DNA of 58,983 bases from an uncultured Muribaculaceae bacterium (GCA_910583775.1 CAJTYD010000007.1:1-58983); one strand, 5' to 3'. Counted from the first letter of the stretch, positions 17,574 through 26,304 are shown. A program made the numbers and translations. Notes: a model not told the origin generated them from the letters alone.

Positions 17574-19067
17574 TTACCGTCGTCGCAGCGGACGCTCGAA
17601 TACGGCCACTGCTCCGGCATAGACACACAGAAGCAGAATCCGCACCGTATATGTGAGCCACATCGCGAATACCGTCTCAAGCCACATCCCGGCCGCATAA
17701 AGACAGGCGGCAAGAAGAAGATAAAGGAATATGCGCCCTGTCTGATAAGGCAACGGATAATAATGCCGCCCTAAGAGATACGACACCACCATCACGATGA
17801 AATAACTTATCAGCGCCGCCCAAGCCGAACCGATATAGCCCCCTGGAATGCCTATTGCCCTCACAAGCCATATATTGAGCCCGAGCATCAACGCGAAACA
17901 GAGAAGCGACAGATACATTCCCCAGCGCGTGCGGTCGGTCAGCTTATACCAGAGCGAAAGATTGAAGAAGACACCGAAACAGAGTTCGGCAAGCATCATT
18001 ATCGGCACCACCTCGAGACCGGGCCAATAGGCGGGAGCGACGAAATGCTTCAGGATCGGCAGAAAATACATCACCCCCAGAAAGATGAAAAGACCGAACA
18101 CAACGAAATATTTCATCGCGTCGCAATACGCCTTGCTCTTGTCCTCTCCTTTTACCTTGGCCTGCGAGAAGATGAAGGGTTCGTAGGCATAACGGAAGGC
18201 CTGGGTAAACATGACCATGACGATGGCGATCTTTATGTTGGCGCCGTAGATGCCCACCATCGAGCGGGCGGCCTCTTCCTGCCCTTCGAAAAGGTAGGGA
18301 ATCACGATCTGGCCCATGTTCTGGCTCAGGATTCCGGCGACGCCGAGCACAAGCAGAGGCCAGCTGTAAGACAGCATCTTCTTGAGCAACGGAAAGTCGA
18401 TGCCGAATCTGCGGCCCGTGAGCTCCGGGATGAGGCAGAGAAGCACGATACAGGTGGCTATGAGGTTGGCCACGAATATCCAGCCGATGCCGAACGTCTC
18501 GCCTCCGGCGGCTTCGTAGAACCATGAGATCGAGCCGGGACAGTGTTTCATCAGCCATGGACAGACAAGCAGGAAGAAGAGATTGAGACCTATCGTGACG
18601 CCCACGTTGAGGAGCTTTATGACGGCAAACCGCATCGCGCGGTTCTTGAAGCGCATATAGGCGAAGGGGATGTTGGAGAAGGCGTCGATGGCCACTGTGA
18701 CGCCGAGCATCCATACGTATTCGGGATGCTGCGGCAGCAGGATAGAGTCGGAGACAGGCCTGATGAAAAGCGAGAGCAGGATGATGAAAAGCAGCGATGT
18801 GGTGCCCACACTCGAGAGAGTGGTGGTATAGACGCGCTCCGGATCCGCCTCCCGGTTGGCATAGCGGAAGAAGCCGGTCTCCATGCCATAGTTAAGGATG
18901 ACGAGCGCTACAGCCGTGAAGCTGTAAAGATAGCTCACCACTCCATATTCCTCAGTAGGAAAAAGATAAACATACAAAGGGACCAGACACCAGTTGAGAA
19001 ACCTACCTACTATACTGCTCAGTCCGTAAATCGCTGTCTCTTTAGCCAGCGCCTTTATTCCAGCCAT
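17574..19067 (-). CDS. Polysaccharide flippase, Wzx/MOP family
   Basis: The 497-aa integral membrane protein has about 14 hydrophobic segments. It begins MAGIKALAKETAIYGLSSIVGRFLNWCLVPLYVYLFP, the typical entry helix of lipopolysaccharide/capsule flippases. Such proteins move undecaprenyl-linked glycans across the inner membrane. No glycosyltransferase cluster is beside it, so it is a stand-alone copy; the glycan cannot be named. It lies upstream of the small RNA (convergent) and downstream of an interspersed repeat. Confidence 0.9.
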   Translation of the reverse strand: MAGIKALAKETAIYGLSSIVGRFLNWCLVPLYVYLFPTEEYGVVSYLYSFTAVALVILNYGMETGFFRYANREADPERVYTTTLSSVGTTSLLFIILLSLFIRPVSDSILLPQHPEYVWMLGVTVAIDAFSNIPFAYMRFKNRAMRFAVIKLLNVGVTIGLNLFFLLVCPWLMKHCPGSISWFYEAAGGETFGIGWIFVANLIATCIVLLCLIPELTGRRFGIDFPLLKKMLSYSWPLLVLGVAGILSQNMGQIVIPYLFEGQEEAARSMVGIYGANIKIAIVMVMFTQAFRYAYEPFIFSQAKVKGEDKSKAYCDAMKYFVVFGLFIFLGVMYFLPILKHFVAPAYWPGLEVVPIMMLAELCFGVFFNLSLWYKLTDRTRWGMYLSLLCFALMLGLNIWLVRAIGIPGGYIGSAWAALISYFIVMVVSYLLGRHYYPLPYQTGRIFLYLLLAACLYAAGMWLETVFAMWLTYTVRILLLCVYAGAVAVFERPLRRR

Positions 19068-19102
19068 AATCTTAGTAATTTAAATTCACAAGTAAATTTA
19101 AA

Positions 19103-19230
19103 TTGGTTTATGGTTCGGGTTTATGGTTTAGAGAATACCGGTTGTCTCGATATATTAGGATACTCGATATATTAGGATATAAGAGCAGGGAGGTAACCTC
19201 TAAACCTTAAACTTAAACTTTAAACCTTAA
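19103..19230. repeat. Interspersed GGGTTTATGGTTTAG inverted repeat, copy 3
   Basis: Left half nearly identical to copies 1 and 2. The centre is expanded by a local duplication (CTCGATATATTAGGATA twice). The right half repeats CTTAAACTT units. It separates the ruvB 3' end from the flippase start. Confidence 0.8.
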
Positions 19231-19232
19231 AA

Positions 19233-20267
19233 TCAATCGTCGAAGAGAGATTTTTGCGATGGTTTCTGTATTCTTCCGAGATGCATATAGGCGAGTTCAG
19301 TTACCTCTCTTCCTCGCGGGGTGCGTTTCAGGAAACCCTCCTTGATCAGGAAAGGCTCGTAAACTTCCTCTATGGTTCCCGCGTCCTCTCCTATGGCGGT
19401 GGCGATCGTGGTCAGGCCTACAGGGCCGCCCTTGAACTTATCGATAATCGTGACCAGAATGCGGTTGTCGATCTCATCGAGACCGTATCTGTCGATGTTG
19501 AGAGCCTCAAGCGCGTGGCGCGCTATCGCGATGTCGATCTTTCCGGACCCTCTCACCATGGCGAAATCCCTCACCCTGCGCAACAACGCGTTGGCCACAC
19601 GGGGCGTGCCCCGGCTCCTGAGAGCGATCTCCATGGCTGCCTCGTCGTCGATACGGACGTTGAGAAGACGGGCCGAACGCTTCACGATCCCCATCAGAAT
19701 CTTATGGTCATAATATTCAAGATGACAGTTGATGCCGAATCGCGCGCGTAACGGAGCCGTCAGACTGCCGCTGCGGGTAGTGGCGCCTATCAGGGTGAAA
19801 GGCGCTAAAGTGAGCTGCACGCTCTTGGCTCCCGGGCCTTTGTCAAGAAGGATGTCTATTCTGAAATCTTCCATGGCAGAATACAGATATTCCTCCACAA
19901 CGGGATGCAGACGGTGAATCTCATCAATAAAAAGCACGTCGTGTTCCTCCAGGCTCATCAGTATGCCGGCAAGATCTCCCGGCTTGTCAAGCACCGGACC
20001 GGAAGTAACCTTGAATCCGACGCCAAGTTCATTGGCCACGATATTCGACAGAGTGGTCTTTCCAAGCCCCGGAGGGCCATGCAGAAGCGTATGGTCGAGC
20101 GCCTCGCCGCGCATACGGGCGGCCTCGACGAATACACGCAGATTGTCGATAATCTTCTCCTGCCCGCTGAAATCATCAAACGAAAGCGGACGCAACGCTT
20201 TCTCTATGTCTCGGTCCGAACCTTCGGGACGACCTTGCCCGGCTCTTATGTCAAAATCATCTTCCAT
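19233..20267 (-). CDS. ruvB: Holliday junction branch migration helicase RuvB
   Basis: This is the AAA+ motor of the RuvABC complex. From the Met at 20267 it is 344 aa. Walker A GPPGLGKT is at 64-71, Walker B IDEIH at 114-118, sensor GATTRSG follows, and the C-terminal winged helix has the usual TPRGREVT motif. I chose this start over 20282 because family members begin MxxxFDIR and a -7 box ends only 5 bp upstream. ruvA and ruvC are not adjacent. Confidence 0.96.
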   Translation of the reverse strand: MEDDFDIRAGQGRPEGSDRDIEKALRPLSFDDFSGQEKIIDNLRVFVEAARMRGEALDHTLLHGPPGLGKTTLSNIVANELGVGFKVTSGPVLDKPGDLAGILMSLEEHDVLFIDEIHRLHPVVEEYLYSAMEDFRIDILLDKGPGAKSVQLTLAPFTLIGATTRSGSLTAPLRARFGINCHLEYYDHKILMGIVKRSARLLNVRIDDEAAMEIALRSRGTPRVANALLRRVRDFAMVRGSGKIDIAIARHALEALNIDRYGLDEIDNRILVTIIDKFKGGPVGLTTIATAIGEDAGTIEEVYEPFLIKEGFLKRTPRGREVTELAYMHLGRIQKPSQKSLFDD

Positions 20268-20271
20268 AATG

Positions 20272-20279
20272 CAAAAATA
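20272..20279 (-). promoter_or_regulatory. -7 box before ruvB
   Basis: TATTTTTG on the minus strand ends 5 bp before the chosen ATG. There is no clear TTTG at -33. It implies a very short leader or a leaderless mRNA. Confidence 0.4.
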
Positions 20280-20622
20280 CAAAATTTTCTACATAAACCC
20301 TCCATATTGTCCCTCATAGGGTCTAAACGTTAAAAAAAACTTCTTCCTGAACTATCTCTTCCATTACAAGGTTATACTATCAAAACATGAATGAAGCGGC
20401 CCGGCGCGACGAGCATCTTTCATTGTCGTGTCCCGGTTGCCGAAAGTATAATACGACCCAAATGGCTGTAGGTCCTTAAAATATAAAAGACCGTGGTTAC
20501 GCCCCCGGTGATTGCCTCTTCCCCCCGTCTCTGTGAAGGGGAACTTTCATTGATGCGTGGATGGAGGAGAATTACTGATTGGTTATTAAGTATCAAAATC
20601 ACCTTTTCGTAACCTTGATGTT

Positions 20623-20660
20623 GCGGGAGCAAAGGCTTTGCCGGAGCTCCCGCTTTTTTT
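20623..20660 (+). terminator. Plus-strand intrinsic terminator without a known gene
   Basis: GCGGGAGC (20623-20630) pairs with GCTCCCGC (20646-20653), an inner GGC/GCC forms in the loop, and seven T follow. Both flanking genes are on the minus strand, so the transcript it would end is unidentified. Confidence 0.75.
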
Positions 20661-20696
20661 ATCACCTGGCATCACACGGGAAATTCGGCATAAAGA

Positions 20697-20726
20697 AAGC
20701 CGGAGGGCGCTCGCGCTCTCCGGCTT
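20697..20726 (-). terminator. Terminator of the 2-oxoacid oxidoreductase operon
   Basis: AAGCCGGAG pairs with CTCCGGCTT, with further G/C pairing inside. It lies 30 bp after the last gene's stop; minus-strand TTCTTTA follows. Confidence 0.75.
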
Positions 20727-20755
20727 GTTTGTTATGCTTCTGTCTCGCTGTCGGA

Positions 20756-21292
20756 TCAGATGAGGGTTCTCCCCTTTTCTATTGCCTGCTCGTTAAGAGG
20801 AATGAGTTTATGATGGCGCTCAGGAAGAGATTTCTTCAGGCCCTTGATCACGTTCTCCATAGGAAGCTTATAGTCCATGGCTTCGAGAAGCGCTCCCATC
20901 ACCACCATGTTGTATGCTTTCGAGTTTCCGATCTCGAGGGTAGCCTCCATCGCATTGATGGGATAGATCTTTATATCCTTGCGGTCGGGATGCTTGTGAA
21001 TGCCGTTGGTGTCATAGATGAGGATGCCGTTCGGCTTGACGCGGGGTCCGAACTTATCGAGACTCTGCTGGTTGAGCGCGATAACCACATCATATTTGTC
21101 GAGCACCGGAGAAGAGATCTTCTCGTCTGAAAGGATGACGGTCACGTTTGCCGTGCCGCCGCGCTGTTCGGGGCCATACGACGGCATCCAGGTCACTTCC
21201 TTGTCGTCCATCAGCCCGGAATAAGCAAGAATCTTTCCCATTGAAAGGACTCCCTGTCCTCCAAAACCGGCTATGATAATTTCTTCTTTCAT
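20756..21292 (-). CDS. 2-oxoacid:ferredoxin oxidoreductase, gamma subunit
   Basis: The 178-aa protein matches the POR gamma domain: MKEEIIIAGFGGQGVLSMGKILAYSGL at the start (GFGGQG motif), then VTWMPSYGPEQRGGTANVTV, the CoA-side signature. It completes a four-subunit complex (delta ferredoxin, alpha, beta, gamma) that oxidatively decarboxylates a 2-oxoacid to acyl-CoA with reduction of ferredoxin. It is the last gene of the operon, 12 bp after beta, and is followed by a terminator. 2-oxoglutarate (KorC) or branched-chain 2-oxoacids are both possible substrates. Confidence 0.93.
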   Translation of the reverse strand: MKEEIIIAGFGGQGVLSMGKILAYSGLMDDKEVTWMPSYGPEQRGGTANVTVILSDEKISSPVLDKYDVVIALNQQSLDKFGPRVKPNGILIYDTNGIHKHPDRKDIKIYPINAMEATLEIGNSKAYNMVVMGALLEAMDYKLPMENVIKGLKKSLPERHHKLIPLNEQAIEKGRTLI

Positions 21293-21304
21293 TGCAATTC
21301 GATG

Positions 21305-22066
21305 TTATTCATTTTTAAGATCACCGAGCGGATATTTCGGGAACATGTGTTCCACCATCCATTCATTAGCTTTCTCCGGCGAGAGCTTCCAGCCGGAATT
21401 GCAGGTCGAGACAACCTCGACTACCGAAGTCCCCTTCTTGGCCATTGCGTTTTCGAAAGCCTTCTTGAGGGCGGCCTTCGTCTTGCGCACTGCTGCCGGG
21501 GTATGGACAGACTGGCGCGTCACATAGCAGGTTCCGTCAAGAATAGCCATAAGGTTGGTGATCTCGAGCGGGTGGCCGTTCAGGTCGACACGACGGCCAT
21601 AGGGCGTAGTGGCGGTCTTCTGACCGATGAGAGTGGTAGGTGCCATCTGGCCTCCGGTCATGCCGTAAATGGCGTTGTTGATGAAGACCATCACGATGTT
21701 CTCGCCGCGGTTGGCGGCATGGATCGACTCGGCCGTTCCTATCGCCGACATGTCGCCGTCGCCCTGATAGGTGAACACCACATCGTCGGGCCAGAGACGG
21801 CTGATGGCAGTGGCTACGGCAGGGGCACGACCGTGGGCTGCCTCTACCCAGTCTACATCTATATAATTATATGCAAATACGCCGCATCCCACCGGCGAGA
21901 TGCCGACCGTCTTATCCGTGATTCCCATTTCTTCTATCACCTCCGCCAGAAGCTTGTGAACAACTCCATGGCTACAGCCGGGGCAATAATGCATGTGAAC
22001 CTGATCCAGAAGCTGGGGTTTTGAATAGACCTTATTCTCTTCCCTGATTATTTCTTCTAATTCCAT
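21305..22066 (-). CDS. 2-oxoacid:ferredoxin oxidoreductase, beta (TPP) subunit
   Basis: The 253-aa subunit binds thiamine pyrophosphate: YCPGCSHGVVHK near 28-39, the GDGD motif in YQGDGDMSAIGTAE, and FINNAIYGMTGGQMAPTT as the Mg/TPP loop. It begins 21 bp after the alpha subunit. The short 250-aa form is typical of KorB/VorA in archaeal-type complexes and Bacteroidales. Confidence 0.94.
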   Translation of the reverse strand: MELEEIIREENKVYSKPQLLDQVHMHYCPGCSHGVVHKLLAEVIEEMGITDKTVGISPVGCGVFAYNYIDVDWVEAAHGRAPAVATAISRLWPDDVVFTYQGDGDMSAIGTAESIHAANRGENIVMVFINNAIYGMTGGQMAPTTLIGQKTATTPYGRRVDLNGHPLEITNLMAILDGTCYVTRQSVHTPAAVRKTKAALKKAFENAMAKKGTSVVEVVSTCNSGWKLSPEKANEWMVEHMFPKYPLGDLKNE

Positions 22067-22087
22067 CTATGCTGTTGTTAGAGATGA

Positions 22088-23173
22088 TTATTTTTTGATT
22101 AGTTTCTCCTCGAGGGCGTTGACAACCTCTTCGGGGCTAGGGATAATACCGCCCATGCGGCCGAAATGTTCCACAGGAATTCTGTCATGGATCGACAGGC
22201 GGACATCCTCGATCATCTGGCCGGCGTTGAGCTCGACCACGAGAATGCCTTTCTTGCCCTCGGCGGCGCGGTTCACTGCCTCTACCGGGAAAGGCCAGAG
22301 CGTGATGGGGCGAAGGATCTTCACCTTGATGCCCTTCTCTTCGGCGAGCTCGCGGGCCTTGTCGCATATACGTGCCACGGAGCCGAACGCCACGATCATA
22401 TAGTCGGCGTCCTCGGGACCGATCTCCTCCCAGCGGGTCTCGTTCTTCTCGATCTCGCGATAACGGGCCTGGAGCATGTTGTTGATCTCCTCCATCTTCG
22501 ACGACTCAAGCTCGAGCGAGGTGATGATGTTGCGCTTGCGGCCGTCCCTGCGGCCGTTGGAGGCCCAGGGGCACTGACGGCGTATCTCCTCTTCGGTGCG
22601 CCGCGGACGCTGCTCGGGAAGGACTACCTTCTCCATCATCTGGCCCACGATGCCGTCGGCAAGTATCATCGCCGGATTGGTGTATTTAAAGGCGAGGTCA
22701 AAGCCGAGGCCTACGAAATCGACCATCTCCTGCACTGTCGACGGAGCCAGAACTATCAGATGATAGTCGCCGTGGCCGCCGCCTTTCACCGCCTGGAAAT
22801 AGTCGGCCTGTGAGGGCTGGATCGTTCCAAGACCCGGACCGCCCCGCATTACGTTCAGGATAAGCGCCGGCAATGACGAGCCGGCGATGTAGGAGATTCC
22901 TTCCTGCTTGAGGCTGATACCGGGCGACGACGACGATGTCATAACCGCCTTGCCGCTTGCCGCGCCGCCATAGACCATGTTGATGGCGGCCACTTCTGAT
23001 TCTGCCTGAAGCACGACCATACCCGTGGTCTCCCAGGGCATAAGTTCCTCAAGGGTCTCGAGCACCTCCGACTGCGGAGTGATAGGATAGCCGAAATAGC
23101 CGTCACAACCGTAACGGATCGCGGCGTGGGCTATCGCCTCGTTCCCTTTCATTAGTCTTACTTCTTCTTTCAT
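22088..23173 (-). CDS. vorB: 2-oxoacid:ferredoxin oxidoreductase, alpha subunit (VorB type)
   Basis: The 361-aa subunit carries the POR N-terminal pyrimidine-binding domain (GNEAIAHAAIRYGCDGYFGYPITPQSE at 10-36, with ESEVAAINMVYGGAASGKAVMTSSSSPG) and a C-terminal domain II (VKILRPITLWPFP). Databases usually name this group 3-methyl-2-oxobutanoate dehydrogenase VorB; the substrate could also be 2-oxoglutarate. It lies between the ferredoxin subunit (47 bp upstream) and the TPP subunit. Confidence 0.93.
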   Translation of the reverse strand: MKEEVRLMKGNEAIAHAAIRYGCDGYFGYPITPQSEVLETLEELMPWETTGMVVLQAESEVAAINMVYGGAASGKAVMTSSSSPGISLKQEGISYIAGSSLPALILNVMRGGPGLGTIQPSQADYFQAVKGGGHGDYHLIVLAPSTVQEMVDFVGLGFDLAFKYTNPAMILADGIVGQMMEKVVLPEQRPRRTEEEIRRQCPWASNGRRDGRKRNIITSLELESSKMEEINNMLQARYREIEKNETRWEEIGPEDADYMIVAFGSVARICDKARELAEEKGIKVKILRPITLWPFPVEAVNRAAEGKKGILVVELNAGQMIEDVRLSIHDRIPVEHFGRMGGIIPSPEEVVNALEEKLIKK

Positions 23174-23220
23174 ATCGTTCTGTCGTGTTTTCTTGGTTGG
23201 ATAATAGATTAGGTTAGAGA

Positions 23221-23451
23221 TCAGTCGATTCTTTTACGATAAACCTCGATGCATGCATCCGGACAAACCCAGGCGCATGAACAGCAGCCCGTGCAACTCT
23301 CCGGATTCGCCATATAGGCGTAATGATACCCCCGGTCGTTGACCTCTCCGGGCTGGAGAGCCAGCGTTTTCGTCGGGCACGCGGCCACACAAAGATTGCA
23401 TCCCTTGCATCTTTCGATGTTTACCGTGACAGCTCCTCGTATTTTTGCCAT
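23221..23451 (-). CDS. 2x[4Fe-4S] ferredoxin, delta subunit
   Basis: The 76-aa protein has two four-cysteine clusters: CKGCNLCVAACP (residues 15-26) and CTGCCSCAWVCP (53-64). It is the electron acceptor subunit and the first gene of the operon, followed by alpha, beta and gamma on the same strand with short gaps. No separate Fe-S reductase is nearby. Confidence 0.95.
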   Translation of the reverse strand: MAKIRGAVTVNIERCKGCNLCVAACPTKTLALQPGEVNDRGYHYAYMANPESCTGCCSCAWVCPDACIEVYRKRID

Positions 23452-23539
23452 TGTTTCAATTATTAGGTTGGTATTTATTTAAGGACTTGACAAAACAATA
23501 AATCTAACTGTAGGATTATTGCATCTCGATAAGGTTCTA

Positions 23540-23547
23540 CAAAAATA
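23540..23547 (-). promoter_or_regulatory. -7 box of the oxidoreductase operon
   Basis: TATTTTTG on the minus strand, about 90 nt before the ferredoxin start; no exact TTTG at -33. Confidence 0.4.
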
Positions 23548-23607
23548 CTATTTATTTTTTGTCTTTCCTTCCTAAATTAAAATGTTATAAAACATAATTT
23601 CTAACAA

Positions 23608-23638
23608 AATGCCACCTTTCATCAACAAAAGTGGCATT
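23608..23638 (-). terminator. Terminator after the sirtuin gene
   Basis: AATGCCAC pairs with GTGGCATT, TTT/AAA extends it, and TTTTGTT follows on the minus strand, directly after the sirtuin stop. Confidence 0.75.
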
Positions 23639-23646
23639 ATTTATTC

Positions 23647-24360
23647 TTAATTTCCCTCCTTATGAAGTCCGGCCTCAAGAATTTCTGACAATTTTTTCAT
23701 TCCTTCGGTGGCCGTGGCCTTGATCACCGTGACGTCCGGCACACCCGCCGTCGACGCCGGCTTCGGATCTATATAATAGATGGGCACCCCCGGACGGACA
23801 CACTGTATGAGCCCGGCGGCAGGATAGACCACGAGCGAAGTGCCGATGACCACGAAGATATCCGCCGAATGCACGAGACTCACCGCCTTCTCGATGTTGG
23901 GCACCGGCTCGTTGAAGAATACTATGTGCGGACGCATGTAGTCGCCGTTCTTGCCCCGCGTGGCCGGAGTGGTCTCGAGATGGTCGATGTCGAGGGTTTC
24001 GGTATAGTCGGGATTCGTGACCGAACGGATCTTCATGAGCTCGCCATGGAGATGAAGCACGTTCTTCGAGCCGGCCCTCTCATGAAGGTCGTCGACATTC
24101 TGGGTTATGATATAGACGTCGAAATCCTTTTCAAGATCGGCGAGTGCCTTGTGGGCCGCGTTGGGCAACGCGTCTACAAGCTGCCTGCGGCGCTCGTTGT
24201 AGAATTTATGGATAAGCTCCGGATCCCTGCGGAAGCCCTCTGCCGAGGCTACCTGCATCACCGGATAATTCTCCCAGAGCCCGTCGGCATCGCGGAAGGT
24301 CTTTATTCCGCTCTCCGCGCTTATCCCGGCTCCTGTCGACACTACCAGTTTCGGTTTCAT
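23647..24360 (-). CDS. NAD-dependent protein deacylase, SIR2 family
   Basis: The 237-aa sirtuin removes acyl groups from lysine using NAD. STGAGISAESGIKTFR (8-23) and TQNVDDLHERAG (86-97) bind NAD; His105 in LHGE is the general base. Tyr54 and Arg57 (FYNERRR) form the YxxR pair of class III desuccinylase-type sirtuins such as CobB and SIRT5. No zinc cysteine pairs remain; the protein has a single Cys far from that module. I chose the Met at 24360 (MKPKLVVSTG) over 24405 because family proteins start just before the first beta strand and a -7 box lies at 24416-24423. Confidence 0.92.
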   Translation of the reverse strand: MKPKLVVSTGAGISAESGIKTFRDADGLWENYPVMQVASAEGFRRDPELIHKFYNERRRQLVDALPNAAHKALADLEKDFDVYIITQNVDDLHERAGSKNVLHLHGELMKIRSVTNPDYTETLDIDHLETTPATRGKNGDYMRPHIVFFNEPVPNIEKAVSLVHSADIFVVIGTSLVVYPAAGLIQCVRPGVPIYYIDPKPASTAGVPDVTVIKATATEGMKKLSEILEAGLHKEGN

Positions 24361-24624
24361 AGTAATAAAAATTTTCGGCACGCCGACTTTCCGACGCCGT
24401 GCCATTATGGTTTCACAAATTTAACTCTTTTTTCAATACGATTCCATCATAACAAGCTTTTTTCACCTCCGGTTTTTCCACAATGTGCCATTTTGACCAA
24501 TTTTAATCATCCTTTGCAAACGTTACCGCGACCGTTTCAGAGTTACTCCGCGAATGCAGGAAATTTTATCCATGACGATGCAATAAATTTCCTCTTATCC
24601 TTATGAAATCGTTACATTTTTTCG

Positions 24625-24677
24625 ATTAGAGAAATTTTTCCATAATTTTTCACCGATTATGGAAAAATTTCTCTAAT
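24625..24677. repeat. Perfect 22-bp inverted repeat
   Basis: 24625-24646 is the exact reverse complement of 24656-24677 with a 9-nt spacer. It sits about 30 bp upstream of the nhaD -7 box in a divergent promoter region. It could be a regulator site or a transcription-blocking hairpin. Confidence 0.85.
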
Positions 24678-24783
24678 TCCTGTTTTTATTTCGATTTTTT
24701 TAATTAAGTTTGCACGCAAAACCGGAAGCGGGGTTTTCCGCTTCAATTCCTCTAACCTTATATCTAAAGCGCTCCGGCCTTCC

Positions 24784-24859
24784 CTAAGAAACCGTTTAAA
24801 TTTATTTTCAAAGGATTCTTATAAATAATTATCGAAAGAAATTTAAACAGTTTCTAAAG
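24784..24859 (-). mobile_element. Short MITE-like element, family A, deleted copy
   Basis: Ends CTAAGAAACCGTTTAAATTT and AAATTTAAACAGTTTCTAAAG are inverted repeats. Each end matches an end of the 190-bp element at 55070-55259 but in opposite orientation, so this is an inverted, internally deleted copy without the core. Confidence 0.8.
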
Positions 24860-24909
24860 AAAGCACGGAAACGCAATAACCATTTAAACCAATCTATATC
24901 ATTAACTTT

Positions 24910-26301
24910 ATGTTGACCACACTGCTTGTTATTTTCATAGTGGGTTACCTGGCCATCGCCCTCGAGCACCCGCTGAAAATCGACAAAACCGCATCGGCCC
25001 TTCTGCTGGGTATGCTGATGTGGATCCTTTATGCCATGGGAGCCGATTCGATCGTCCCTGCCGTTTCCGGAGAGCATTTCAGACAATTTCTTGAAAACAA
25101 TCCCGGACTGGCCTCGAAAACCCTTCATGAGCAGACTCTCCAGTATGTCCTGAACATCGATATCGTGGAGCATCTCGGCGACATCACCCAGACGCTGCTC
25201 TTCCTTATCGGCGCTATGACCATCGTGGAGATGGTGGACGTTCACGGAGGCTTCCGCATCATCACCGACCACATCACAACCCGCAAAAAGAAAAAACTTC
25301 TCTGGATCATCGCCTTCGTGACTTTCTTCATGTCGGCTATCCTCGACAACCTCACCACAACCATCGTGATGCTGATGCTTTTGCGCAAGCTCGTCTACCA
25401 GAAAGAGGAGCGCTGGCTCTACGCCTCCACCATCGTGATCGCCGCCAACAGCGGCGGCGCGTGGAGCCCTATCGGCGACGTCACCACGATCATGCTCTGG
25501 GTAGACGGCGACATAACAGCCAAAGCCCTGATATGCTATGTCCTCATTCCGAGCATCGTCTCGATGGTGGTACCCCTGCTTATTGTTTCCAGAAGACTCG
25601 CCGGAACACTGCCCCCTCGCGAGACCATCGTCGAGAAAAACTCGCTCATTACATCGCGCGAACGCTCCACGATGTTCTTCCTCGGTGTCTGCGGCCTTAT
25701 CTTCGTGCCGATCTTCAAGTCGATCACGCATCTCCCTCCTTTTGTAGGTATGCTCTTCGTGTTGGGCGTCCTATGGGTCTTCACCGAGATATTCTATAAC
25801 TCCAAAATGCTCGAGCAGGCCCGCGAACTGCGCCTCCCGAAGGTGATCTCCCGCATCGACATGCCCTCGATTCTCTTCTTCCTCGGCATCCTGATGGCCG
25901 TGGCCGTGCTCCAGTCGACCGGCATCCTTTCTTGGCTCGCCGGAGTGCTCGATGAGAAGATACATAACGTTTATATTATAGGAAGCGTGCTCGGTGTCCT
26001 GTCATCGATAGTCGACAATGTTCCGCTCGTGGCCGGCGTTATCGGAATGTATCCCGTTGCCGAGCCGGGTGCAGTAGGGTATGCCGCAAACTTCGTTGTA
26101 GACGGCACGTTCTGGGAACTCCTCTCATACTGCGCAGGAGTGGGCGGCAGCATCCTGATCATCGGTTCGGCTGCCGGCGTGATCGCCATGGGTATCGAGA
26201 AAATAAGCTTCGGATGGTATCTCAAGAACTTCAGCTGGCTCGCCCTTATCGGATACCTTGCCGGTATCGGGATCTACCTCCTCGAGAAAATGATTTTCTA
26301 A
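24910..26301 (+). CDS. nhaD: Na+/H+ antiporter, NhaD type
   Basis: The 463-aa inner-membrane protein has about 12 hydrophobic segments. It exchanges cytoplasmic Na+ for H+. Family-typical polar membrane motifs include MSAILDNLTTTIVMLMLLRKL, NSGGAWSPIGDVTTIMLW and SSIVDNVPLVAGVIGMYP. Only 3 bp separate its stop from the next gene. The long leader carries an inverted-repeat element. Confidence 0.93.
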   Translation: MLTTLLVIFIVGYLAIALEHPLKIDKTASALLLGMLMWILYAMGADSIVPAVSGEHFRQFLENNPGLASKTLHEQTLQYVLNIDIVEHLGDITQTLLFLIGAMTIVEMVDVHGGFRIITDHITTRKKKKLLWIIAFVTFFMSAILDNLTTTIVMLMLLRKLVYQKEERWLYASTIVIAANSGGAWSPIGDVTTIMLWVDGDITAKALICYVLIPSIVSMVVPLLIVSRRLAGTLPPRETIVEKNSLITSRERSTMFFLGVCGLIFVPIFKSITHLPPFVGMLFVLGVLWVFTEIFYNSKMLEQARELRLPKVISRIDMPSILFFLGILMAVAVLQSTGILSWLAGVLDEKIHNVYIIGSVLGVLSSIVDNVPLVAGVIGMYPVAEPGAVGYAANFVVDGTFWELLSYCAGVGGSILIIGSAAGVIAMGIEKISFGWYLKNFSWLALIGYLAGIGIYLLEKMIF

Positions 26302-26304
26302 TCA

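Larger units (their letters stand above)
20283..20755. other. Intergenic region ruvB-oxidoreductase operon
   Basis: The stretch has no supported gene. It contains a plus-strand terminator (20623-20660), the terminator of the oxidoreductase operon (20697-20726), and a block of C-rich repeats (20500-20545). An 81-codon minus-strand ORF across it starts inside the terminator hairpin and is not convincing. Confidence 0.55.
24361..24909. other. Divergent intergenic region sirtuin-nhaD
   Basis: No gene. In order: a GC-rich hairpin in the sirtuin leader (24377-24403), a minus-strand -7 box TAAATTTG (24416-24423), a 22-bp perfect inverted repeat (24625-24677), a plus-strand -7 box TAAGTTTG (24705-24712) for nhaD, and a 76-bp MITE-like palindrome (24784-24859). 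Confidence 0.65.

Noticed and set aside
17397..17774. 125-codon ORF in the candidate small RNA
   Set aside because: It runs through a strong terminator and antisense into the flippase gene.
11594..19230. Telomere-like CCCTAAA motifs
   Set aside because: The motif occurs once or twice per repeat inside inverted repeats, not as a tandem array.
20420..20665. 81-codon minus-strand ORF in the ruvB-oxidoreductase gap
   Set aside because: It begins inside a terminator hairpin and includes C-rich repeat sequence; no protein family or conserved start context.
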